From JBOGGX01 sp050744245 (GTDB taxonomy: Bacteria; Actinomycetota; Acidimicrobiia; Acidimicrobiales; JBOGGX01): a stretch of DNA of 21,678 nt. Where the stretch lies: contig JBOGGX010000113.1 in assembly GCA_050744245.1 (NCBI GenBank), positions 1-21,678 on the forward strand, in the 5' to 3' direction. Made by a program: the position numbers and the translations under genes. Positions 7,564-13,788 of the stretch are shown here, piece by piece (the stretch's first letter is position 1; each line of letters starts with the position of its first letter). Under the pieces are notes generated by a model that was not told the origin of the DNA, did not search any database, and saw only the letters and a list, made by a program, of their open reading frames with translations.

Positions 7564-8282
7564 GCGGTCGCCTTGTCGTGGGTCACGGCCGACAGGCTCG
7601 GGCCGGCGTCGAGGGTCGTGGTGCGGGCACCGCTGCGCCAGGTGTGCCCGTGGAGCGAGTGGAAGCGCTCCGGGTGGGGGAGGTGATGGAACCCGGCGTC
7701 GAGCGCGCAGGCGACCCCGGCCGGCAGCACGACGATGCGGTCGGCGCCGAGCGCGATCGCCTGGGAGACGGCGGCGTTGTTGGCCACGCCTCCATCCATC
7801 AGCACCCGACCCTCCCGTTCAACTGCGGGGAACACGGCCGGGATGGCGGTGGACGCCAACACGGCAGAAGCGGCGTCCCCGGTGGAGAGCTGCACCTCCT
7901 CGCCGCTCATCACGTCGGTCGTGACGACGTGCAGCGGGAGGCGGGCATCTTCGAGATCACGAAGCCGGAGGTTCGCTTCGATGAGGCGTCGCAACGGACC
8001 GGGCGAGCACAGCGACGGACGCCGTCCCGTGAGCGCGAGGGCCTGGCGCAGCGGGTCGACCGGGTACACATCGGGGCGACGGATCCGGCGCCACAACGTG
8101 GCCGAGCGTTCGACGGTGTCGGTGTCGAAGCCGTTGGCACAGACGTACGCACCGTTGACGGCACCCACGGAGGTGCCGACCAGCAGATCCGTATGGAAGC
8201 CGCGCTCGGCGACGGCAGCCCGCATGCCGACCTGGACGGCGCCGAGGCTTCCACCACCGGACAGAACGAACGCAGTGGCCAT
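7560..8282 (-). CDS. patatin-like phospholipase / serine hydrolase
   Basis: A 240-residue patatin-family hydrolase of the short bacterial RssA-like type. The oxyanion motif GGGSLGAVQVG is at 9-19, the nucleophile elbow GTSVG at 36-40 (Ser38), and the catalytic Asp in DGG at 163-165. These make a complete Ser-Asp dyad. No signal peptide is seen, so it probably acts in the cytoplasm on lipid acyl esters. The ATG at 8282 places the oxyanion loop close to the N-terminus, as in the family. It lies 16 bp after doxX and overlaps the reductase start, so it is the middle gene of a doxX-patatin-reductase operon. Substrate is unknown. Confidence 0.9.
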   Translation of the reverse strand: MATAFVLSGGGSLGAVQVGMRAAVAERGFHTDLLVGTSVGAVNGAYVCANGFDTDTVERSATLWRRIRRPDVYPVDPLRQALALTGRRPSLCSPGPLRRLIEANLRLRDLEDARLPLHVVTTDVMSGEEVQLSTGDAASAVLASTAIPAVFPAVEREGRVLMDGGVANNAAVSQAIALGADRIVVLPAGVACALDAGFHHLPHPERFHSLHGHTWRSGARTTTLDAGPSLSAVTHDKATA

Positions 8283-8298
8283 GGTCCGGACGAGCCGA

Positions 8299-8733
8299 TC
8301 AGGCGCGCGGGCCGACGGGGAAGGCCGTGGCCACGCGGGCGAGGGAGAGCGCGGCGAGCAGCAGGCCGAAGTCGCGCAGCGCGATGTCGTAGAAGTCGGC
8401 CATGAGCAGCAGGTTGGTGATGATCCCGGCCAGCCAGGCCGCCACCAGGTAGCCACCGAGGCGGGGGCGGGTCAGCACGACGAGCCCGGCGACGATCTCG
8501 ATGGCCCCGACGAAGTACATGAGGGTGTGGGCCTGGGCGTTGAACACGTCGGTGAACTCCGGCGCCAGGTACATGTCCCAGTCGACGAGCCAGTGGGCGA
8601 ACTTGTCGAGGCCGAACAGGATCGGCGCGACGGTGAAGGCGATGCGCAGCAGCCAGAACGCCTGAAAGGAGGCATCGGAGAGATCGGGTTGCCGCGCCTG
8701 GGGCGCCGGCCGGGTGACCGTGGATGTCGTCAT
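8299..8733 (-). CDS. DoxX-like four-helix membrane protein
   Basis: A 144-residue membrane protein. After a polar N-terminus of about 25 residues there are four predicted hydrophobic segments: roughly 26-45 (FWLLRIAFTVAPILFGLDKF), 68-86 (LMYFVGAIEIVAGLVVL), 92-110 and 118-138. The GLDKFAHWLVDW segment and overall size fit DoxX-related proteins. Roles in the family are poorly defined, ranging from quinone-linked oxidation to redox stress. It is the first gene of the operon, with AAAGGA five bases before its ATG and a good sigma-70-type promoter upstream. It diverges from a cysteine-rich regulator that is its likely controller. Confidence 0.78.
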   Translation of the reverse strand: MTTSTVTRPAPQARQPDLSDASFQAFWLLRIAFTVAPILFGLDKFAHWLVDWDMYLAPEFTDVFNAQAHTLMYFVGAIEIVAGLVVLTRPRLGGYLVAAWLAGIITNLLLMADFYDIALRDFGLLLAALSLARVATAFPVGPRA

Positions 8734-8744
8734 CGTGGTCCTTT

Positions 8745-8812
8745 CTAACGCAAAGAGACTTTTGCTATTCTGATCCCATTGGCGCTCTATGTCAAGTTAT
8801 AGTTGTCGTTAG
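8745..8812. promoter_or_regulatory. possible operator: split inverted repeat CTAACG...CGTTAG
   Basis: CTAACG at 8745-8750 and its exact complement CGTTAG at 8807-8812 flank the doxX promoter, with centres 62 bp apart. A smaller near-palindrome, AAAG-AGA-CTTT, lies between them at 8752-8762. Such sites could bind the divergent regulator. Six-base matches can arise by chance, so this is only suggestive. Confidence 0.25.
8767..8795 (-). promoter_or_regulatory. predicted promoter of the doxX operon
   Basis: On the minus strand a perfect TTGACA (8795-8790) is separated by 17 bp from CAGAAT (8772-8767). The start would fall near 8760, giving a leader of about 26 nt that carries AAAGGA (8744-8739) five bases before the doxX ATG. 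This 94-bp intergenic stretch is visibly AT-richer than its surroundings. Confidence 0.65.
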
Positions 8813-8839
8813 AGCCGGCCCCACGAGATGGAGAGATGG

Positions 8840-9724
8840 ATGACGAAACCAGGGTCACCAGGCCGCCCTGACGAGCTGGCCGCCATCACCGCGCTGGGCG
8901 AGCCGAAACGTCGCGCCCTTTACGACTTCATCGCCGGAGCGGGCGACTGGGTCAGCCGAGACCAGGCCGCCGACGCCATCGGGCTCGAACGAGGCACCGC
9001 GGCGCACCACCTCGAACGACTCGCCGCCGACGGACTGCTCGACGTCGACTACAAGCGTCTCACCGGCCGTCAAGGCCCAGGCGCGGGACGCCCGGCGAAG
9101 CTCTACCGGCGGGCGCGCCGCGACTTCGAGGTGAGCCTGCCGCCGCGCGACTACGAACTCGCCGGTCACCTGCTCGCCCGAGCGGCGGACACAGCGCGCA
9201 CCGACGGAACCGACATCGTGACCGCGCTCGATCAGGTGGCGAGCGCCGAGGGCAGGCGGCTGGCCGAGGAGATCCGAGCACGGCTGGCGAGGTCCAGAGA
9301 TCGACGGTCGGCGACCAACCGGGAACGCGCCCTGCTCGCCACCCTCCAGGAACACGGCTTTGAGCCCAGCCGCCGCGGGGACGGCACGGTCGTGCTCCGG
9401 AACTGCCCCTTCCACCAGCTCGCCCGACGGCACACCCACCTCATCTGTGGCATGAACCTCTGCCTGATGGCGGCGACGGTCGAGGCCGTCGGCGGGACGG
9501 GACTCGATGCCCGCCTCGAACCCGAGGACGGCGTCTGCTGTGTCAGGCTCCACCAGGGCTCGATGACGACGCTCGAGCCGAACACGACATCGACCGGTGA
9601 CCCCCGAGCGCCGCGGCGACCCGACGATGAGGGAGACGAGGGAGGCGACCCGGCCTGCTGGGCTCACCTCTTCGAGGACGCTGAGACCGCTGCCGATGCC
9701 GCCGACGGCGACGGTCCTCGATAG
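8840..9724 (+). CDS. ArsR/SufR-like HTH regulator with candidate Fe-S cysteines
   Basis: About 294 residues. The N-terminal winged helix (EPKRRALYDFI, GLERGTAAHHLERLAADGLL, GRPAKLYRR) resembles SufR and related ArsR/DeoR-type regulators. The C-terminal domain has NCPFHQL, then LICGMNLCL and a CC pair, giving C-x13-C-x4-C followed by CC, a plausible iron-sulfur or metal ligand set. The tail of about 45 residues is acidic and low-complexity. It diverges from doxX-patatin-reductase, so it probably controls that operon and itself. I prefer ATG 8840 (GGAGAG four bases upstream); ATG 8828 is also possible. It is paralogous to the regulator at 17479-18195. Confidence 0.78.
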   Translation: MTKPGSPGRPDELAAITALGEPKRRALYDFIAGAGDWVSRDQAADAIGLERGTAAHHLERLAADGLLDVDYKRLTGRQGPGAGRPAKLYRRARRDFEVSLPPRDYELAGHLLARAADTARTDGTDIVTALDQVASAEGRRLAEEIRARLARSRDRRSATNRERALLATLQEHGFEPSRRGDGTVVLRNCPFHQLARRHTHLICGMNLCLMAATVEAVGGTGLDARLEPEDGVCCVRLHQGSMTTLEPNTTSTGDPRAPRRPDDEGDEGGDPACWAHLFEDAETAADAADGDGPR

Positions 9725-9981
9725 ACGATCACCGAGGAGCGCGCCGCGCCACGCGCACCGGGGCCGTCCCATGAACCAGGCCGGTCAGCGCGATCCTGAC
9801 CCCGCTGCGACCACTGCACCGGCAGCGGCGGGGACCCAGGTCGACCCTCGCCGGGCGCCGAGCGGCGGGTTGGGCGGGCGGCGCACTCGGGCGGGCGACG
9901 CCAACGGCGTCCGGGTGCAGCCGGCCGTGGCCGTGGTCGAGGCGTCCCCCCGAAATCATGCCCACGACCTCGCGAAACCGC

Positions 9982-10010
9982 TTGCGAACGTGAACCTATT
10001 CACGTATCCT
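9982..10010 (+). promoter_or_regulatory. predicted whiB promoter with palindromic operator in the spacer
   Basis: TTGCGA (9982-9987) and TATCCT (10005-10010) are separated by 17 bp. The spacer, 9988-10005, is the palindrome ACGTGAA-CCTA-TTCACGT, with perfect 7-bp arms. A dyad filling the gap between -35 and -10 is a typical repressor position. The likely transcription start is near 10017. Confidence 0.5.
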
Positions 10011-10053
10011 TCGCCGAAGCCCTCGGTTGCGTCCTCTGCGTGAGGCGTAGCCA

Positions 10054-10069
10054 TGTGAACTCGATCACA
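10054..10069. promoter_or_regulatory. perfect CRP/FNR-family box upstream of whiB
   Basis: TGTGA-N6-TCACA is present without a mismatch at 10054-10069, centred about 52 bp before the whiB start codon. This is the consensus of CRP-type regulators, and whiB1 of M. tuberculosis is known to be controlled by its CRP homologue Rv3676. The box lies downstream of the predicted start near 10017, so it would repress that promoter or serve a second one closer to the gene. Confidence 0.6.
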
Positions 10070-10113
10070 ATCGGGTACGAGGGTGTGGTCCGGAGTCTGT
10101 GGGAGAAGCAGCA

Positions 10114-10404
10114 GTGGCCCTCACCATCTCAACCGAGTACCTGGTCGAACGGCAGGACTGGCGCGACTTCGCCGCCTGCCGCGACACGAGCCCAGACCTC
10201 TTCTTCCCCGTCGGCACGACCGGCCCCGCGCTCGACCAGATCGCCGAGGCCAAGGCGGTGTGCCGTCAGTGCCCCGTCGAGGTCGCCTGCCTCGAGTACG
10301 CCCTGGTCACCAACCAGGACACGGGCATCTGGGGCGGCACGTCCGAGGAGGAGCGCAAGAAGCTCCGAAGGGCCTGGCTCGCCGAGCAGCGCAAGGCCTC
10401 CTGA
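10114..10404 (+). CDS. whiB1: WhiB-family Fe-S transcription factor, WhiB1-like
   Basis: A 96-residue Wbl protein with four cluster cysteines at 22, 50, 53 and 59 (C-x27-C-x2-C-x5-C), which bind a [4Fe-4S] cluster. These are followed by GIWGG at 71-75 and a basic C-terminal stretch, EEERKKLRRAW, for DNA or sigma-factor contact. DWRDFAACRD and ELFFPVG-like DLFFPVG closely resemble WhiB1. In mycobacteria WhiB1 is an essential nitric-oxide-responsive regulator binding sigma-A region 4. I chose GTG 10114 because GGGAGA lies seven bases upstream; GTG 10099 is an alternative that places this site inside the gene. It converges on a pdtaS-type kinase, the same arrangement as Rv3219/Rv3220c. Confidence 0.92.
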   Translation: MALTISTEYLVERQDWRDFAACRDTSPDLFFPVGTTGPALDQIAEAKAVCRQCPVEVACLEYALVTNQDTGIWGGTSEEERKKLRRAWLAEQRKAS

Positions 10405-10420
10405 GCGCACGCTCAGCAGG
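10397..10420. terminator. probable bidirectional hairpin between whiB and pdtaS
   Basis: CCTCCTGAGCG and CGCTCAGCAGG form an 11-bp stem with one mismatch around a CA centre, overlapping the whiB stop codon. The whiB side ends in CTCAGCAGGTTTCACC, so there is only a weak T-run. Placement between two convergent genes just 27 bp apart supports a terminator role, but factor-independent activity is uncertain. Confidence 0.4.
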
Positions 10421-10431
10421 CTCAGCAGGTT

Positions 10432-11907
10432 TCACCCCACGTCGATGGGGATGGGGATGCGAATGGTGACGACCGTTCCCCGGCGTTCGTCGGCGCCGTC
10501 GCCCGGCGCGATGTCGATCTTGCCGCCGAGCTCCGACTGCACCAGCGTCCGCACGATCGACAGGCCGAGGCCGGTCGATGTCTCCACCGTGAACCCGTCG
10601 GGCAGGCCACAGCCGTTGTCGACCACCCTGACGGTCAGCTCCGCTCCGTCCCGATCGAGCTCGACCAGCACCTGGCCGTCGTCGACCTCGTCGGGGAACG
10701 CGTGGTCGTAGGCGTTCTGCAGGAGCTCGTTGAGCACCACGGCCAAGGGCGTGGCCGAGATCGCAGGCAGCGTGCCGGCGTCGCCATCGACCAGGCAGCG
10801 CACGGCCCGCTCCGGTGCGTACAGGGCCTCCTCGACGATGCGGCACAGCGGCCGCACGATCTCGATGAACGGCGCATCGCCACCGGCATCCCTCGACAGG
10901 ATCTCGTGGACGAGGGCGATCGAGCGCACCCTGCGCACGGACTCCTCGATCGCGGCCTTGGCTTCGGGCGACTCCAACCGGCGACCCTGGAGGCGAAGGA
11001 GTGACGAGATCGTCTGCAGGTTGTTCTTCACCCGGTGGTGGATCTCGCGGATGGTCGCGTCCTTCGACAGCAGGAGCCGGTCCCGCCGTCGAAGCTCGGA
11101 GATGTCGCGCAGGAGCACGACCGCCCCGGCCACCTGACCCTGTTCGACCAGCGGGATTGTCCGCATGCCCACCGTCACCTCAGGGCCCCGCTCGATCTCG
11201 TCGGCGGCCATGGCGGCCATGGTGAAGGCGTCGACGACCGATGCGTCGTCGAGGCCGAGCTCGCCGAGCCGCATGCCCTCGGCGTTGGCGTGCACGCCCA
11301 TGCGGTGCAGCGCCGAGACCGCGTTCGGCGAGTTGTATTCGACCCGCTGGTGCCGGTCGAGCAGGATCACGCCGTCGCCGACGCGGGCCTGGACCTCCGA
11401 CTCGACCTGGTCGCGGGCGAAGGGGAAGTCACCGGCCGCGATCATGCGCGCGAACCGGTTGAAGATCTCGACATAGATGCGTTCCAGCTCGCCCGGCTGG
11501 CGGCCGAACATCGGTGCGGACTCGCGGGTGAGCACGGCCGCGATGTCGTCGCCGTAGCGCACCGGGATGCCGAGCACCCTGACCCGTTCCATGCTTCCGG
11601 GAGCGTTGGTCTCGCCCTCGATGATCTCGCCCCGGCGGAAGGTGCGCGACACCACGGGCCGGTCGCTCTCTTCGACCACTGCGCCCACCCAGTCGCGGCG
11701 GTACACCGTCTGACCGGTCGTCGGCCGGACCTGGCCGAGCACGACGAAGCGCTGCCCGTCGCTCCCCCGGACCGGGGCGAAGAGCAAAAGGTCGGCGAAG
11801 CAGAAGTCGGCCAGGATGCCCCAGTTGGCCACGAGCCGCTGCAGGTGCCCGACCCGAACCGCGTCGAGATCGGTGTGCAGACGAGCGAGCTCGGCCAGCG
11901 ATGCCAC
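10432..11907 (-). CDS. pdtaS: PdtaS-type soluble sensor histidine kinase
   Basis: A 491-residue cytosolic kinase. Residues about 1-165 form the GAF-like N-terminal domain of this family, and 170-275 a PAS domain (RVGDGVILLDRHQRVEYNSP, VVLLRDISELRRRD). The HisKA_2 helix near 285-305 reads EIHHRVKNNLQTISSLLRLQ, with the phospho-acceptor His at 290 or 291. The HATPase domain shows LNELLQNAYDHA (N box), VVDNGCGLPDGF and STGLGLSIVRTLV. PdtaS phosphorylates PdtaR, an RNA-binding ANTAR response regulator; pdtaR is not in this window. No membrane segments are seen. It starts at GTG 11907 with a TATGTT box six bases upstream. Size and gene context match Rv3220c. Confidence 0.92.
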   Translation of the reverse strand: MASLAELARLHTDLDAVRVGHLQRLVANWGILADFCFADLLLFAPVRGSDGQRFVVLGQVRPTTGQTVYRRDWVGAVVEESDRPVVSRTFRRGEIIEGETNAPGSMERVRVLGIPVRYGDDIAAVLTRESAPMFGRQPGELERIYVEIFNRFARMIAAGDFPFARDQVESEVQARVGDGVILLDRHQRVEYNSPNAVSALHRMGVHANAEGMRLGELGLDDASVVDAFTMAAMAADEIERGPEVTVGMRTIPLVEQGQVAGAVVLLRDISELRRRDRLLLSKDATIREIHHRVKNNLQTISSLLRLQGRRLESPEAKAAIEESVRRVRSIALVHEILSRDAGGDAPFIEIVRPLCRIVEEALYAPERAVRCLVDGDAGTLPAISATPLAVVLNELLQNAYDHAFPDEVDDGQVLVELDRDGAELTVRVVDNGCGLPDGFTVETSTGLGLSIVRTLVQSELGGKIDIAPGDGADERRGTVVTIRIPIPIDVG

Positions 11908-11913
11908 ACCGAC

Positions 11914-11964
11914 AACATAGAGGCGCGCCGGGCGGCTGCGGTCGGCCGAGTGGCTGCGGTCGGC
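11914..11964 (-). promoter_or_regulatory. predicted pdtaS promoter with tandem 13-bp repeats
   Basis: A minus-strand TATGTT (11919-11914) lies six bases before the GTG start, implying a leaderless transcript. No good -35 hexamer is present. Instead, GGCTGCGGTCGGC occurs twice on the plus strand, at 11934-11946 and 11952-11964, an 18-bp period centred near -33 and -51. This would suit an activator binding at and upstream of the -35 position. Confidence 0.35.
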
Positions 11965-12059
11965 ATGGTTGGTTGGTGCGGCGCGATGCCGGGCTCTGGC
12001 CCGTTCTGTGGAGGGTTTTGCATGAATGGCGAGCCCAAACCGACACAGAGGAGGTCGGC

Positions 12060-12317
12060 GTGGTCATGCTGCGGCGCATGTTCCGCGAGCAGATGGCACG
12101 GGTCGAGGCGGGTGAGGACCCGACCGTGTCGTTCACCCGTGCGCCACACGACCGCATCGAACTGCCGTGCGAGAAGGACAAGTTCGGCGTCGACTGGCTC
12201 GACTTCGCCCTCTCGTGGGTGGAGATGGGCTCCAGCCGCTACTCGCCGTCGAAGGACATGATCCGCAAGGTCCACACCGACGCCGACGCCGCCCGGGGCG
12301 AGGGGTCTCGGGTGTGA
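12060..12317 (+). CDS. small conserved-looking hypothetical protein (85 aa)
   Basis: I do not recognise this family with confidence. AGGAGG at 12049-12054 sits five bases before GTG 12060, the best ribosome binding site in the window, so this start is well supported. The product begins VVMLRRMFREQMARVEAGED and contains an amphipathic basic helix, then FTRAPHDRIELPCEKDKFG and a tail rich in charged residues. One cysteine, no signal peptide, no membrane segment. The ending slightly recalls C-terminal tails of some oxygenase subunits, but that is a weak impression. Its stop overlaps the next start by four bases (GTGA), so it opens a coupled cluster of four genes. Confidence 0.65.
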   Translation: MVMLRRMFREQMARVEAGEDPTVSFTRAPHDRIELPCEKDKFGVDWLDFALSWVEMGSSRYSPSKDMIRKVHTDADAARGEGSRV

Positions 12318-12610
12318 GGCCGGTCCGGCCGACTCCTGCGGAGTACCCCAATCACGTCGAGCCCCCCGTGCCGGTGCGAGACCGCCGGCTGACCGGCGCC
12401 CACTGGTGGGATCCCGACCGGCTGCGCCACCTCGACGACCTCCCCGCCTTCTGTCCGAAGTGCGGGGCGGCCATCGTCGAGAACGGGGGCCTGGCTGTCG
12501 AGCACTGGGAGGGCGACCAGCGCGTGTACCACACGTGGTGCCACGCCCGCGGGTGGGCCGGCGACATCACCAGGGTCGACCGGATCATCGGCCACGAAGC
12601 CGAGCACTGA
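12314..12610 (+). CDS. small zinc-ribbon-like hypothetical protein (98 aa)
   Basis: A 98-residue protein of unknown function. After a proline-rich N-terminus it has HWWDPDRLRHLDDLPAF, then CPKCGAAIVENGGLAVEHW and HTWCHARGW. CPKC plus the later Cys and nearby His residues look like a single metal-binding knuckle, although only three cysteines are present. The GTG start at 12314 overlaps the preceding stop (GTGA), indicating coupled expression with the 85-residue protein. No membrane segment or signal peptide. A zinc-binding adaptor or regulator is possible, but nothing in the sequence fixes the role. Confidence 0.68.
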   Translation: MRPVRPTPAEYPNHVEPPVPVRDRRLTGAHWWDPDRLRHLDDLPAFCPKCGAAIVENGGLAVEHWEGDQRVYHTWCHARGWAGDITRVDRIIGHEAEH

Positions 12611-12614
12611 AGCA

Positions 12615-13208
12615 TTGAGGCGGCTGCTGCCCGATCTCGGCGGCGTCGTCATCAGAACGCCGTTCGAGATGCTCGACGCAGTGGGTTCTCCCGGGTGGCG
12701 CGGCCCGTTCGACCCGGGCGGCGATGACCTGTGGCAGGCGATGCAGCGCGGGGAGATCACGGAGCGCGACTACTGGGACCGGCGGGCCCGTGAGCTCTTC
12801 GACGGCGCAGACCCGGTCCGTGATCTGATGCGGGTGCTGCTCGACCGGCCGGAGGACGATGTCGTGCGCCCCGAGATGGCCGCGTTCCTGGAGGAGATCG
12901 ACCGGCCCGCCGTGCTCACCAACGACATGTCGCGGTTCCATCCTCCCGAGTGGGTCGCCCAGATGACGATCCTGCGCCGATTCGATCCCCTGATCGACCT
13001 GTCGGGTGGAGACGTGTTGAAGCCGGACCCTCGGGCGTTCGAAGTGGCGCTCGAGCGTCTGGGCGCCGAGGCGGGGGCCGTGCTGTTCGTCAACGACCAG
13101 CCCGGCAACCTCTCCGGGGCCGCGGCGGTCGGGATGCCGACCGTGTGGTTCGACGTCACCGCCGTCGACGAGAGCATCGACCGGATCCGGGCCGCGGTCG
13201 ATGGTTGA
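12615..13208 (+). CDS. HAD-superfamily hydrolase-like protein
   Basis: A 197-residue HAD-IA-type protein. Motif I is LLPDLGGVVIRTPFE, where the DLGGV Asp is the expected nucleophile and the second motif-I Asp is replaced by Gly, as in several YihX-like members. Motif II is AVLTNDMS (Thr/Asn), motif III is the Lys of GGDVLKPDPRAFEVAL, and motif IV is VLFVNDQPGNLSGAAAVGMPTV. The order and spacing suit a small phosphatase or haloacid-dehalogenase relative. It starts at TTG 12615, five bases after the previous stop, with no strong ribosome site, so reinitiation is likely. Its last eight bases overlap the start of the dehydrogenase gene. Substrate unknown. Confidence 0.82.
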   Translation: MRRLLPDLGGVVIRTPFEMLDAVGSPGWRGPFDPGGDDLWQAMQRGEITERDYWDRRARELFDGADPVRDLMRVLLDRPEDDVVRPEMAAFLEEIDRPAVLTNDMSRFHPPEWVAQMTILRRFDPLIDLSGGDVLKPDPRAFEVALERLGAEAGAVLFVNDQPGNLSGAAAVGMPTVWFDVTAVDESIDRIRAAVDG

Positions 13209-13788
13209 GAACGCCGTCGTCGTGGGGGCGACCGGGGCCATGGGCTCGGCCATCACGCGGCGGCTGGTCGGTCGCGGGCTCCGCGTCGTCGCGGTCGCCC
13301 GGACGCAGGACGCGCTGGCCCAGCTCGCCTGCGACAGCGACCAGATCGTCCCCTGCGTGGCCGACATCGGCGACGACTCGGCGATCGAGCTGATCGAGGG
13401 AGAGCTCACGGGGCCGGTCAGGCTGGCGATGTTCGCCGCCGGGCTCCCGGTGCGCGGCTCGGCCGACACCATCGAACCCGCCGCCCTGGTCGCCGGGGCC
13501 AACGTAAAGCTGGCCGGGCTGGTGCGGCTCCTGCACGGGGTGCGCGACCGGCTCGGACCCGGCTCCCGCTCGTCGCAGTGGCGGGCACGCTCGGCCTCGA
13601 GCCCCGGGCCGACGAGGCCGGTCCTGGGGCCATCAACGCCGACATCCTCCACGGCGGCGTGCTGCATCTCGACGCCGCGGCCGCCGCGGCATCGACTGAC
13701 AGGCTCGACTGGCGGCTGGCCCGATGGTGCCGCGCCGAGCTACCGCGGAGGTCGCTCAGCGCGGCAGGAAGGCCCCTGGCTCGGCCCG
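13201..13788 (+). pseudogene. frameshifted short-chain dehydrogenase/reductase
   Basis: The first 120 codons encode a typical SDR N-terminus: VVVGATGAMGSAITRRLVGR carries the glycine-rich NAD(P) motif and FAAGLPVRG stands for the NAAG-like strand. Near 13568 one base is missing; the protein then continues in another frame as LVAVAGTLGLEPRADEAGPG and AINA. The expected catalytic YxxxK and the C-terminal half are not found. Past about 13640 the frame stays open into the antisense of the ATPase gene, so no natural stop exists. The 3' boundary given is the end of non-overlapping sequence. Its ATG overlaps the HAD gene stop by eight bases. A sequencing indel could explain the shift but not the lost C-terminus. 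Confidence 0.7.

Larger units (their letters stand above)
9725..10113. other. 389-bp intergenic region before whiB
   Basis: No convincing gene here; open frames on both strands are low-complexity Arg/Pro/Ala readings. The first 250 bp show nothing I can interpret. The last 135 bp contain a promoter with an 18-bp palindrome in its spacer (9982-10010) and a CRP-type box (10054-10069), both described separately. A long leader of about 97 nt is implied for whiB. Confidence 0.6.

Noticed and set aside
9597..10043. 148-codon plus-strand frame upstream of whiB
   Set aside because: It begins inside the regulator gene in another frame, has low-complexity composition, and crosses a promoter-like region.
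12060..12317. Reading the 85-residue protein as the tail of a truncated Rieske oxygenase
   Set aside because: The resemblance is only a vague impression, no Rieske or iron motif lies upstream, and a strong ribosome site supports an independent gene.
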